Positions 38,617-46,488 of a stretch of DNA of 52,149 bases are shown here, in pieces. Source of the DNA: a virus. The stretch spans positions 1 to 52,149 of IMG/VR virus record IMGVR_UViG_3300018432_000017; one strand, 5' to 3'. The notes beneath the pieces are model-generated. The model was not told the origin of the DNA. It did no database searches and saw nothing but the letters and a program-made list of their open reading frames with translations. Each line of letters opens with the position of its first letter. The stretch's first letter is position 1. Position numbers and translations under genes: made by a program.

Positions 38617-39517
38617 GCGCTGTCGCCTTCTTCCCTGTTGTTACGCGGCGAGGAGGTGCTGCCGCTGGTTCATCGGACTCTATGATTTTCATGACTTCCT
38701 GCATGTTGGTGTCGTCCAGCACGCGAGGAAGCCGGTTGAATTGGTCCTTCGCGAAGTAGTGTGTATCCGACTTCGGGTCTACCGCCTCCGAGAAGAGGAT
38801 GCGCCGAACCTTACGCTTCGGCTCGCCTTCCGCCCCGGCGACCATCCTGGGCCGCATGAACCCTACCACGTGCATCAGCCCGGACACGTAGTTGGACAGC
38901 TCTCCGTCCTTCTTCTGGAAGGCCGGCATCACCTGCCGGTCGCCTTCATCATTGTCCATCCGCATAGCGTGCGCGGTAACAAGAACGTTGACCGGGAGGT
39001 CCACGAGTCGAGCGATGAACGACCGCAGGAAGTTCTGCGTGTTGAAGTAGTCAGGCTTGTCCGGGAGGTTACGGTGCGTCCGCTTCTCCGGATTCTGGTC
39101 GAAGGCTTCCGCCGCATAGCCGAGCCGGACCTTTGTCTCCAGCGTTGTCGCGCCTTCGAGGATGACCCACTGGTACTTCGAGGCCCCTCCCGCCTCCAGG
39201 TACTCGGCTGCCGCTAGGGCGGTTGCGGAGTCGCGGACCTCCCGGACTAGCCTCTTGCCTACCGGCACGCCTAGCGTCGTTCTCGCAGCCGAAATATAGC
39301 CTGGCTCGCAGGCAAGGATCAGCGAGTTGGGGCAGGTACCCGCGAGCACGGTCTTGCCGCACCCGCTATCCCCGTATACCATGATGTTCGAGTGCTCAGA
39401 CTCTCCGTCTAGCTCGCGGATAGCGCTCTCGAAGTCGGAGACCGTAACCACGTCCCGTTCGGTCGCGACTCCTCGACGCCCAGCCGCCGCAGCACTTCCG
39501 GTAACAGCTGCTCTCAT
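38609..39517 (-). CDS. RecA-like ATPase (Sak4-type single-strand annealing recombinase)
   Basis: 302 residues. Walker A VYGDSGCGKT at about 47-56, then the strand of the RecA fold with Walker B YQWVILEGAT, and a conserved helix region (LPVNVLVTAHAMRMDN) like the RecA/Sak4 QxH-like loop. C-terminal 40 residues are polar (DEPAAAPPRRVTTGK). Sak4 proteins anneal single strands with help of an SSB, which here is the gene just downstream. ATG 39517 follows AAGGGGTCAA. Confidence 0.8.
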   Translation of the reverse strand: MRAAVTGSAAAAGRRGVATERDVVTVSDFESAIRELDGESEHSNIMVYGDSGCGKTVLAGTCPNSLILACEPGYISAARTTLGVPVGKRLVREVRDSATALAAAEYLEAGGASKYQWVILEGATTLETKVRLGYAAEAFDQNPEKRTHRNLPDKPDYFNTQNFLRSFIARLVDLPVNVLVTAHAMRMDNDEGDRQVMPAFQKKDGELSNYVSGLMHVVGFMRPRMVAGAEGEPKRKVRRILFSEAVDPKSDTHYFAKDQFNRLPRVLDDTNMQEVMKIIESDEPAAAPPRRVTTGKKATARG

Positions 39518-39564
39518 TTGACCCCTTCCTTTCCGCCTATTCTTCCCCTGGTCGAGAGTTGCCG

Positions 39565-40590
39565 CTAGCCGATCTCAAACGTCCCCGGCTCCTCCGCCGT
39601 CTTTCGGTGATCGGCATAGGGATCCTGGACGCGGTAGGCGACCTCTTTGTACGCCTGCCAGTCTCCGCCCTGCTCGTGCAGCATGCACATCTCATAGAAG
39701 TCGCACCGGCTACACGAGGTGTGGGTGGTCTTGGTAACGGGCAGCTCCCCGGTGCGCACCATCTCCATGATAGCCGCGTCCTTCTGGATCCGGTTGAGCT
39801 GCGAGCGCTGCTCGTGCCGGATGCGAACAACCGGATGCCTGACTAGCAAAGGCTTCGGCTGGACCTTCGAGCGGGAACCGTCCTTGTTCAGACAGTACCC
39901 CTGCGCGTCGACCGGGCGGGGATCCGGCACCCCCTTGCGGATGAAGTTGTACATAATGCCGCGCAACGATTCCTTGGCCGTTATGAGGCCGGCTTTGCGC
40001 AGCGAGGTCGTCATGACCGCCCAGTAGGATCCGGCCTGCTCGTCTAGCGGAAGGTGCTTCGTCTGTACCGCCTTCGCGGTCTTGTGCTCTCCCAGCCAGA
40101 GCGTGCCCGCGTCGAGATCCCGGTACACGAGGTCCGCTGTGCCGACGTAATCGCACAGGATAGCGCGGGAAGCCTCGCCCCACCACTCCGGGAAGGGAAT
40201 CTTGAAGCTGAAGGTCTGCTCCGGGGCGATAACCGACCAGCGCGGATCGATCCCATAGTGCTGGACGTAGGTCTCTAGCAGTACCGTGCCCATGGTGCGC
40301 ATATCGACGTACTTGGCAACCTCTTCCTCGGTCGCATCATCCGTCTTCATCATGCGCAATTCGTCGGTCGCGAGTGTCGTGAAGGTCTCGGCGGGGTGCG
40401 GTCCGCGCTTCAGGCCGGGACCGCTATACCAATTGGCGAGAGCAATATGGACAAGCTCTCCGAACCACAGCGCGTCACTCGCGCGTCCTTTGGGCTTCAA
40501 CCCTTGTCGATAACCCCACCACCAGGCCTGCGGGCAACGCTGAAACAGCCGGCGCTCGGAGGTCCGGATCCGGGGAATGCGTTCCGTCAC
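39565..40590 (-). CDS. PD-(D/E)XK nuclease, RecB/Cas4-like
   Basis: 341 residues from GTG 40590 (AAGGGAAGCGC upstream). The catalytic core is DYVGTADLVYR ... LWLGEHKTAKA, the Asp...Glu-x-Lys set of the PD-(D/E)XK fold. The Cys at RCPQAWWWGYRQG (about 19) and CSRCDFYEMC near the C-terminus match the four-Cys iron-sulfur layout of AddB/Cas4-like nucleases. An exonuclease feeding the annealase next to it is the likely role. The upstream gene's hairpin separates it from its neighbour. Confidence 0.8.
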   Translation of the reverse strand: MTERIPRIRTSERRLFQRCPQAWWWGYRQGLKPKGRASDALWFGELVHIALANWYSGPGLKRGPHPAETFTTLATDELRMMKTDDATEEEVAKYVDMRTMGTVLLETYVQHYGIDPRWSVIAPEQTFSFKIPFPEWWGEASRAILCDYVGTADLVYRDLDAGTLWLGEHKTAKAVQTKHLPLDEQAGSYWAVMTTSLRKAGLITAKESLRGIMYNFIRKGVPDPRPVDAQGYCLNKDGSRSKVQPKPLLVRHPVVRIRHEQRSQLNRIQKDAAIMEMVRTGELPVTKTTHTSCSRCDFYEMCMLHEQGGDWQAYKEVAYRVQDPYADHRKTAEEPGTFEIG

Positions 40591-40611
40591 GCGCTTCCCT
40601 TCCCAGAGGTT

Positions 40612-40674
40612 TGAAAAGAAACGAGGGGGTGCCGGTGTAAATCCACCGGGATTAGGTTTGACCCCACCCCCTCG
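40612..40674 (-). terminator. Intrinsic terminator after the basic-tail gene
   Basis: Arms 40622-40631 and 40665-40674 (CGAGGGGGTG / CACCCCCTCG) pair perfectly over 10 bp, with a second internal pairing (CCGGTG/CACCGG region), and the minus transcript then reads TTTCTTTTC. This looks like a rho-independent terminator in the gap before the nuclease gene. Confidence 0.75.
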
Positions 40675-40687
40675 CCCAGCCGGCGAC

Positions 40688-41140
40688 CTAGAAAGGCGCC
40701 TCTTCCTCGGTTGCCGGAGCCGCAGCGCGCTTGCCGACGCGCTTCGCAACCTTCTTCGGCGAGACGGGAGCCGGGGCCTCCTCGACTTCCTCGCCATCCT
40801 CCTCAGCCGCTTCCTCCGCGACCTTGGCAGCCTTCTTGGTGGTCTTGGGGGCAGCCTTCTTCGCGACCTTCTTCGGAGCGGCCTCCTTGGCCTCCTCCGC
40901 AGCAGCCTCAGCCGCCGTCTTCCGCTCCGCCCGGAGCGCCCGGTTGGCCTCGCTGGCCTGGAAGTCCATGATCAGGACCTTGCTGAGACGCACGCCGAGC
41001 CGGAAGGCCTGCTTGGCCTTGGCCGTCGCAAATTCCAGCTCGCAGACCTCTTCCAGCCAGTCCGCGAACAGCTCCTGGACCGGAGTCTCTGGGCGGTTGA
41101 CGTAGCTCGTGAATTCCTTGGGCTCTGCCGACTTCGGCAC
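40688..41140 (-). CDS. Basic-tail DNA-binding-like protein with acidic C-terminus
   Basis: 150 residues from GTG 41140 with a strong GAGGAG site. N-terminal helical region (about 1-70) then a Lys/Ala/Pro-rich tail like histone H1 (APKKVAKKAAPKTTKKAAK), a Glu/Asp stretch, a second basic repeat (KKVAKRVGKRAAAP) and the terminal EEEAPF. The last five residues mimic the SSB C-terminal peptide and the SSB-like protein here. It could condense DNA or bind a common partner. Precise family unknown. Confidence 0.65.
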   Translation of the reverse strand: MPKSAEPKEFTSYVNRPETPVQELFADWLEEVCELEFATAKAKQAFRLGVRLSKVLIMDFQASEANRALRAERKTAAEAAAEEAKEAAPKKVAKKAAPKTTKKAAKVAEEAAEEDGEEVEEAPAPVSPKKVAKRVGKRAAAPATEEEAPF

Positions 41141-41218
41141 GTTCTACTCCTCTTGCTAGGTGATTGGATCAACGTATGGATCGATCGTACTTGGAGGCGG
41201 ACATCTGCCGAAAGCAGG

Positions 41219-41389
41219 CTACCGACGAAGAACAACCCTCGTTAGGATGGTGCCTTTGCGGGCTCTCGCCTCTTCCCGCCCCAGGGCGTCAAATTCCTCG
41301 ATCTTCTGCTGCCGGCCACGCTCCTGCCGCACTCCCATCCAGAATGCAAATGGGACCGCCAATGCGATCGCAAACAGGACAATGACCAT
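41219..41389 (-). CDS. Small membrane protein
   Basis: 56 residues: a hydrophobic segment at the start (VIVLFAIALAVPFAFWMG) and a basic tail (RQERGRQQKIEEFDALGREE). ATG 41389 shares a base with the SNF2 stop (TAATG). Likely N-out/C-in. Function unknown. Confidence 0.55.
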   Translation of the reverse strand: MVIVLFAIALAVPFAFWMGVRQERGRQQKIEEFDALGREEARARKGTILTRVVLRR

Positions 41390-43332
41390 TACTTCCCGCC
41401 CCGAGAAGACAGCTCCAGAACTCGACGTGAGAACTCTACTCCACGACGCTCATCCAGCAGCCGGCGTCCATCAGCCCCGCGCTCGGCGTAGACTGCTGCC
41501 CTTCCGACCTCGACGGTATCGAGCGATCGGAGGTAGTAATACCGACAGGGGCGGGGATTGCTCACGCGGTGAATCCGGTCTTCCACCTGGCTCATGGTGT
41601 CCGGGTCGGACTCATCAAGAAACACCATATCGCTAGCGGTATCGATTGTGATGGCGACGCCTCCGGCCTTGATTGACAGCAGCATCACGCCGGGTCCGCC
41701 AGGAGCGTTGAAGGCATCCAGGATGGCCGTCCGGCCGCGTCCGGGGGTCTTCCCCGTGATCGAGCATGTGCCGATATGGTTTAGGTTCAAGCCCTTCTCG
41801 AACAGCTCCAGCAGTTGCCGGGAGCGGGACGCTACAACCACCTTACCGGTCGGGTCGTCCGGATACCCCATCTCCTCCAGGAACTGCATGAGCCACTCAT
41901 ACTTGTTGCTAGGCATGGCCGGCACGAACTCTCCGCGCTCCATCCGCCCGGCGGAGGAGGCGAATTGCGAGAGTCGGGTAATCTCCGCAAGGTGCCCGAT
42001 GGCGTCGAGCGTCCCGCCCTCGATCCGGACCGCGCTGTCCAGACGCATCGCTTCATAGTTCTTGGCCTGCTGCGGAAGCATAGGCAGCCAGACTCCCACC
42101 GGAGAGTCGAGCTCTGAGTCCAGCGGAGTGCCGACGTAGCTCTTGGGCGGGAGGTCTTTCGCTACCTCCTGCTTGACTCGCCGGAGGACGAGACTGCTCA
42201 CGCTATCCCACAGCATCGGCTCCCGGTCCGCCCGCAGCTTCTCGATCGTGAACGGGGAGAACCTGTTGCCGGTCTCCCAGTAGGTGCCGGCCCACCGCCA
42301 GAAGCCTCCAAACTTCTTCGGCTCCAGCCAGTTGAGCGTTCCCCAGAGCTGGTGCGGCCGACCGCGTAGGGGAGTGCCCGAGATAGCCACCCGTAGACCA
42401 CCCTCGCGCAGCGCTAGAAGCTCTAGACCGTTCCGGGTCTGGGTAGGGGTGCCCGACTTCCGGATAAGGGCCTCGTGGCTCTCGTCCACGACGACGGCTC
42501 CCCACTTCTCCCAGAAGAGTTCATCGTGGGTCGGCTGGTCGATCTTCTTCGTGGAGGAGTCCTTCTCGTGCCCGCAGTCAAGGTAGTCGATCGGCTTCTT
42601 GGTGAACGTCGTCTTGTCCCCGCACTCGGCGCACCGGAAGAAGCTCTTGACCCGCACCATCTCGACGTTGATGATCAGGAAGGTCTTAGCGAGCGCCAAC
42701 TTCATGAACGGCTCACGTGAGGAAAGCGCTTTCTGCTGAAGGTTCCGGAAGGCGCTGAATGTCTTCTGCCGCGCGGCCTTGCCGTCCGGGAAGGTGACCG
42801 CCTTGGCGCCAGGAATCCATCGCTCGATCTCCCGGCGCCAGACGCTCTCCGTCGCGACCTTCGGGCAGATGACCAGGTATGGCCCGTCCACATCCGACTC
42901 TATGATGCCGGCTAGCACCTGTAGCGTCTTGCCTAAGCCTGGCTCATCTGCGATCAGTACCGATCGACCGTCCGCCACGAATCTGGCGCCTACGGCTTGA
43001 TAAGGACGCTTAGACATTGCCTCGAAGAGAGCCGGCGCCTCTGCCGGGAGCCGGGACAGGGTTGCCTCGGTCGCGGACGCCAGCACCGTCATTTCGTCGC
43101 GCGCCTTCCTCTCGGCGCGGTACCAGTCAGCGAGGGGGCGGGAGATCTGGAGGTCAGAGCCGAACCGCTCCCGCAGGAGCAGGCACGTGTCGATGGACAA
43201 CGGGCAGCTCCAGTGCGGCCCATTCGACTCCGAGAAGTTGGAGCCCGCAATCCATCGGTCCATCCCGGCAATGTTGTAGTCCGACCGGACCCAGATCCGG
43301 TTCCATCGCTCGTTCAACTCCGCCGAGATCAT
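41389..43332 (-). CDS. SNF2-family DNA helicase/translocase
   Basis: 647 residues. Helicase motif I DEPGLGKT (about 128-135), Ia YLVICPKVATESVW, II DESH, III SGTPLRG, V/VI GVMLLSIKAGGVAITI and QVEDRIHRVSNP: the Swi2/Snf2 ATPase set. Between motifs I and II a zinc-like insertion with FRCAECGDKTTF and CGHEK. DNA translocase that could drive replication or recombination. Leading residues 1-95 are a separate N-terminal domain of unknown role. Confidence 0.9.
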   Translation of the reverse strand: MISAELNERWNRIWVRSDYNIAGMDRWIAGSNFSESNGPHWSCPLSIDTCLLLRERFGSDLQISRPLADWYRAERKARDEMTVLASATEATLSRLPAEAPALFEAMSKRPYQAVGARFVADGRSVLIADEPGLGKTLQVLAGIIESDVDGPYLVICPKVATESVWRREIERWIPGAKAVTFPDGKAARQKTFSAFRNLQQKALSSREPFMKLALAKTFLIINVEMVRVKSFFRCAECGDKTTFTKKPIDYLDCGHEKDSSTKKIDQPTHDELFWEKWGAVVVDESHEALIRKSGTPTQTRNGLELLALREGGLRVAISGTPLRGRPHQLWGTLNWLEPKKFGGFWRWAGTYWETGNRFSPFTIEKLRADREPMLWDSVSSLVLRRVKQEVAKDLPPKSYVGTPLDSELDSPVGVWLPMLPQQAKNYEAMRLDSAVRIEGGTLDAIGHLAEITRLSQFASSAGRMERGEFVPAMPSNKYEWLMQFLEEMGYPDDPTGKVVVASRSRQLLELFEKGLNLNHIGTCSITGKTPGRGRTAILDAFNAPGGPGVMLLSIKAGGVAITIDTASDMVFLDESDPDTMSQVEDRIHRVSNPRPCRYYYLRSLDTVEVGRAAVYAERGADGRRLLDERRGVEFSRRVLELSSRGGK

Positions 43333-43345
43333 CCCGCCCCTCCTT

Positions 43346-43705
43346 CTACTTCGCTGTCAAGCAGGTGACGGTAACTCCGTCACCCTTGTTGGAGGTCTCG
43401 GAGACAGTCTTCCGCTTGTCCTTCCCCTCCACTAGCTCGATCTCGCAGTCAATCGGGCCGCTACCTCGCCGCGTCGCCTCGACTTCGAGCCGGCTCGCCT
43501 TCGTGAGATTGATCTTGAAGAGGTACGGGAGCGCGGTGTTGTTGACCTTCTGGTACTCCTTCCGGTCGACTTCAACAACTACGTCCGCGCGTCCGTCCTT
43601 CCCCATGCCGGTTACGATTACCGCCCAGCGGGGCGGAGCCTCGCACTCCTCCATCGTCCCCATCACGAGCGCGAGCGTCAGACCCGCAGCGATAACTCTC
43701 TTCAC
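43346..43705 (-). CDS. MmpS-like secreted protein
   Basis: 119 residues from GTG 43705 with GGAGAAGG upstream. Signal peptide (KRVIAAGLTLALVMG) followed by a beta-sandwich that reads like the MmpS family: WAVIVTGMGKDGRADVVVE, TALPYLFKINL, LEVEATRRGSGPIDCEIEL, and a final VTVTC, giving two Cys that may form a disulfide. MmpS proteins are mycobacterial export accessories; phage copies have unknown roles. It would be outside the membrane. Confidence 0.7.
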   Translation of the reverse strand: MKRVIAAGLTLALVMGTMEECEAPPRWAVIVTGMGKDGRADVVVEVDRKEYQKVNNTALPYLFKINLTKASRLEVEATRRGSGPIDCEIELVEGKDKRKTVSETSNKGDGVTVTCLTAK

Positions 43706-43791
43706 AGAACCTTCTCCAATATGCCGATGATGAAGCCGGTCAGTAGTGCCGACGCCATCACTGTTCCCCAGAACCACTTCTCATTTGTCAT
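43702..43791 (-). CDS. 29-residue membrane microprotein
   Basis: 29 residues: MTNEKWFWG, then one hydrophobic stretch (VMASALLTGFIIGI) and LEKVL. Its start makes an ATGA with the LAGLIDADG gene stop, and its stop makes a GTGA with the MmpS-like start, so two overlaps support it. Single-pass membrane peptide; function unknown. Confidence 0.55.
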   Translation of the reverse strand: MTNEKWFWGTVMASALLTGFIIGILEKVL

Positions 43792-44267
43792 GCCAACTCC
43801 TCGGGTAGCTCGGGCATTTCCCAGCCCAGCTCCATCATAGATTTACAGACCTTCTTTCCAGGCCCTCGACCGGCCCAATACGGATCATCCAGAATGTGGT
43901 CATACTTTGATCCTTCAGAGAGGAATGCATAGACATTCCATAGCACTACGTAGCATCTAACCGCTGACAGGGTTATGCGCCCTGAATTTCTGGGCTGGTA
44001 TGCAACATGGATATGAGCTTCGGGACAATGGTCGACACAACCCCTTCGCATTCTTTCCTCTGTATGGGGAGGGGTCAACTGATCCCGCCGAACCGGCTCT
44101 GCTCCCGTCAGAGAAGATATCCGATCCATCAGGGACTTTTTATCATTCTTCATAGAAATTGCCAGTCTGTATGAAACTCTTCCGTTGCCATTTTTGTGAG
44201 TGTATGTACTGGATGACGAATCAATCACCCCCGCTAGCCATGCGAGGTCGGTCTCTTTGATTGCCAT
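43788..44267 (-). CDS. LAGLIDADG-like protein, probably catalytically degenerate
   Basis: 159 residues from ATG 44267 with GAGAGGCAAT upstream. The N-terminal DLAWLAGVIDSSSS matches the LAGLIDADG motif helix of homing endonucleases, but the position of the acidic residue (usually D-G or E-G after ID) is Ser. The rest contains RVSYRLAISMKND and a Cys/His stretch (RRGCVDHCPEAHIH). A free-standing homing endonuclease relic or a DNA-binding protein derived from one is likely; cleavage is doubtful. Confidence 0.65.
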   Translation of the reverse strand: MAIKETDLAWLAGVIDSSSSTYTHKNGNGRVSYRLAISMKNDKKSLMDRISSLTGAEPVRRDQLTPPHTEERMRRGCVDHCPEAHIHVAYQPRNSGRITLSAVRCYVVLWNVYAFLSEGSKYDHILDDPYWAGRGPGKKVCKSMMELGWEMPELPEELA

Positions 44268-44280
44268 TGCATTGCCTCTC

Positions 44281-44433
44281 CTAGCGAGGGTTGCACTCGT
44301 GCTCGACGTCTGTGTCAATCTGATTGGATCCGTGTGGTCCGAAGTAGACCGCGTCCACGAGCACTCCGTCCCGCTCGATAACCGGCAGCCCGCACCCATT
44401 GCAGGGAATCCATTCTGTGAGGATGTTGTCCAT
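44281..44433 (-). CDS. Small zinc-ribbon protein
   Basis: 50 residues from ATG 44433. One CxxC (IPCNGCGLPVIERDG) and a final Cys (EHECNPR); the residues between are acidic and Tyr/Phe-containing. The ribosome site is close to the start (AGGAA). Lies in the gap before the LAGLIDADG gene. Function unknown. Confidence 0.55.
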   Translation of the reverse strand: MDNILTEWIPCNGCGLPVIERDGVLVDAVYFGPHGSNQIDTDVEHECNPR

Positions 44434-44524
44434 TTCCTACCAATCCGATAGGGTGAAGGTGCCGAGTAGGATCGCAATGCCGGCGATCGTGGTGAGCGTG
44501 AAGTCGAATAAGCGAGCCGTCCAG

Positions 44525-45301
44525 TCAGGCTCCGGCCTTCTTCTTCGCCCTCTGCTTGCCGCCGCCCTTGGTGAAGAGGGTCGCGCCGGATACCGATGTG
44601 AGGTTGGATAGACGGAATGCGCGATAGCCGTTCTGCCGGCAGCATACCTTAACGAGTCGGGCAGCGGGATCGTCTGTGAAGACAATTTCGATACGGCGAG
44701 GGTCCTCTGGTAGATATGCCGTCTCGCTGCGCTCTGATAGACGGTTGTCCCATTCAACCGTCGTTCCAGCAAGGGCATCTGCGATTTCTGCATCGGTGGC
44801 CTCTACAATATCGAATGGCAATTTGACAGTCTTGGGCTTAAGGGCACGCGGCTTGAAGGCTTTGTTGGTGGCGACCTTCTCCTTACGCTTCGCACCTTCC
44901 TCGGGCGGGAGGGCGGCCTGCTGCCGAGCAGCACTCGCGTTCCGGAGCTTGATTGTCCACTCATCCACGCCGTACGTCGGCATCGGGTTGACGGTCATCG
45001 CGCCGTTGGTCCACGAGATCCAAATGGTCTCGTTCCCGCGCTTTGCGGTGACCTCGACAACCCCGCCCTCGAAAGGCTTTGCGGTGGCTTCCCAGCCGTG
45101 GCCCTCGACGTACGCGACGAAAGCTGCCGCCTTCCCCGCCGAGCGTGGCTCTCCCGTGATTTCCTGGGCTACCCTGAGGGCTTCCCTGGCTCCCTCGATC
45201 TCGCCGCTACGGGGCGGTAGAGGGGTGCGCTGCGCGTGCTTGTTCCGCTTCTCGGTCGCTGCGGCCCGGAGACCGTACTTGGACGCGGTGGTGGTTCCCA
45301 T
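44525..45301 (-). CDS. Protein of unknown function with basic C-terminus
   Basis: 258 residues. The N-terminal half has RSAGKAAAFVAYVEGHGW and a strand-rich segment (GVVEVTAKRGNETIWISW), resembling phage proteins that bind nucleic acid through a small beta domain. The middle is basic and Pro/Lys-rich (KPRALKPKTVKLPF); the C-terminus is again basic (GGGKQRAKKKAGA). A UUCG hairpin separates it from the gene upstream, so it depends on readthrough or a weak promoter. No catalytic motif recognised. Confidence 0.5.
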   Translation of the reverse strand: MGTTTASKYGLRAAATEKRNKHAQRTPLPPRSGEIEGAREALRVAQEITGEPRSAGKAAAFVAYVEGHGWEATAKPFEGGVVEVTAKRGNETIWISWTNGAMTVNPMPTYGVDEWTIKLRNASAARQQAALPPEEGAKRKEKVATNKAFKPRALKPKTVKLPFDIVEATDAEIADALAGTTVEWDNRLSERSETAYLPEDPRRIEIVFTDDPAARLVKVCCRQNGYRAFRLSNLTSVSGATLFTKGGGKQRAKKKAGA

Positions 45302-45333
45302 CTCGATCTTTTCCCTTCCCGAGGAAATGAAGT

Positions 45334-45355
45334 GCCCCCTCCCGAAGGAGGGGGC
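45334..45355 (-). terminator. UUCG-tetraloop hairpin
   Basis: 9-bp stem GCCCCCTCC/GGAGGGGGC with a TTCG loop when read on the minus strand, a very stable tetraloop hairpin. It sits after the stop at 45363. A weak T-rich tail follows (ACTTCATTTCC). Intrinsic terminator or attenuator between two genes. Confidence 0.7.
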
Positions 45356-45362
45356 GAACTCG

Positions 45363-46034
45363 CTACGCCTTGCGGGCGAGGTACGGAGCGAGGGTCCGAA
45401 GAAGCTCCGAGACGTTCCGGACCTTCCGGTTGGTCTTCCCCTCGATCTTGAGGTTGGTGTCGTTGAAGAGGTAGTGACCGTCGAGCGTCCAGGAGAGCCG
45501 GAAACTTACGTCTCCCGCGTTGGTCAGCTCCAGCACTACCCGGTCCTTCTCGCTCTTGTCGATCCGGGTGGCGTACCGGGCGGCCAGCTTCTCGCTCACC
45601 AGCATCGCCTTGGCCTCGCCTGCGGCCCGAGCCGGGACGTTCCGGACGAGACCGGAGCGGGAGGTGCCCTTGCGGACGGTGTAGGGCTTCGCGGTCGTGT
45701 CTAGCTCCGGGCGGCAGACCCAGCAGGAGTCGGTCACGGTGTTCTTCGCGAGGTCTTCCTGGTGGGACTTGATCGCGGCGGTGATCGTCGGGCGGGTCCG
45801 CTCATTGCGGCTCAGCTTGATGCGAAGCTCGTTGGCGAAGTTCTTCAGGTCCGCGATCTTGGCGGCCTCGAAGTCGAATGCCTCGATCTTGTTCAGCCGG
45901 TCGTGGTCATCATCGTTGTGAGTGTTTTCCCAGCCGGCCAATTCGTAGCAGCCGTTGCACAGCTCGATCGCCTTCGCGTCGTCCGAGCCGATGGGGCGAA
46001 CTTCGCAGATCCGGCACTTCGTGTTCTTCGACAT
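45363..46034 (-). CDS. Zinc-knuckle protein of unknown function
   Basis: 223 residues. Cys pairs CRICEV and LCNGC near the N-terminus and SCWVC in the middle suggest two zinc sites. The C-terminal half is basic and strand-rich (VVLELTNAGDVSFRLSWTLDG). Preceded by one of the repeated promoter cassettes and an AGGGAGACGGAA site. Function not assignable. Confidence 0.55.
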   Translation of the reverse strand: MSKNTKCRICEVRPIGSDDAKAIELCNGCYELAGWENTHNDDDHDRLNKIEAFDFEAAKIADLKNFANELRIKLSRNERTRPTITAAIKSHQEDLAKNTVTDSCWVCRPELDTTAKPYTVRKGTSRSGLVRNVPARAAGEAKAMLVSEKLAARYATRIDKSEKDRVVLELTNAGDVSFRLSWTLDGHYLFNDTNLKIEGKTNRKVRNVSELLRTLAPYLARKA

Positions 46035-46076
46035 TTCCGTCTCCCTCTTCGGTGGCGCTTCCTCTTCCCAAGGAGA

Positions 46077-46105
46077 ACGTTACCGCATGACTTTACGATC
46101 CGGAA
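46077..46105 (-). promoter_or_regulatory. Promoter cassette before the gene at 46034
   Basis: Minus-strand -35-like TTCCGG at 46105-46100, 17-bp spacer, -10-like TAACGT at 46082-46077. About 43 bp before the start codon. One of four cassettes with the same spacing. Confidence 0.6.
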
Positions 46106-46111
46106 GTACCT

Positions 46112-46291
46112 TCAGCAGAAAATCTTGAACTCTTTGGGAATCGCACCGTGGCGACCGCAGTAGAAGTGCGGAAGCTCTCCGAGATCATCCGAGACGAAGA
46201 CGGGATTTTCGGCGGTAGCCCAGGCCCCGCACTGGTCACAAACGGCCGGGTGCTCGCACTCCTCCGGGTTGCCGGCGCAGGCGTGGATCAC
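46112..46291 (-). CDS. Small zinc-rich protein (paralogue of 46485-46685)
   Basis: 59 residues from GTG 46291 (GTGA overlap). Cys: ACAGNPEECEHPAVCDQC, YCGRHG and a terminal FC, enough for two zinc sites. The first 30 residues align by eye with those of the gene at 46485-46685 (C-x-GN-x-x-EC-x-x-PA-x-C-x-x-C). Third gene of a three-gene unit, ending just upstream of the next cassette. Confidence 0.6.
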   Translation of the reverse strand: MIHACAGNPEECEHPAVCDQCGAWATAENPVFVSDDLGELPHFYCGRHGAIPKEFKIFC

Positions 46292-46488
46292 AGCACTCCC
46301 GCCCTCTCAACAGTAACCCGGAAGATCAGACCATCACTCATCTCGATCGCGAAGGACCCGTTCCGGACCACGCCGACCTCCTGGGCCCAGTCCTCGTGGT
46401 CCGAGCCGATCTCCAGGCCGTTCTCCTCGCCCTCGATCCCCCGGTTGATGGCTCGCTGGATCTGGAGCGCGATATCCTGCTTGGTCAC
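46288..46488 (-). CDS. Small protein of unknown function
   Basis: 66 residues from GTG 46488 in a GTGA overlap. Helical start (DIALQIQRAINRGIEGEE), strand-rich second half (FAIEMSDGLIFRVTVERA). Placed between two paralogous zinc proteins; the triplet looks like one operon. Confidence 0.55.
   Translation of the reverse strand: MTKQDIALQIQRAINRGIEGEENGLEIGSDHEDWAQEVGVVRNGSFAIEMSDGLIFRVTVERAGVL

Noticed and set aside
44281-44645. Long reading (to 44645) of the LAGLIDADG gene
   Set aside because: The extra upstream residues are a shadow of the 258-residue gene and the 50-residue gene; ATG 44267 has a ribosome site.
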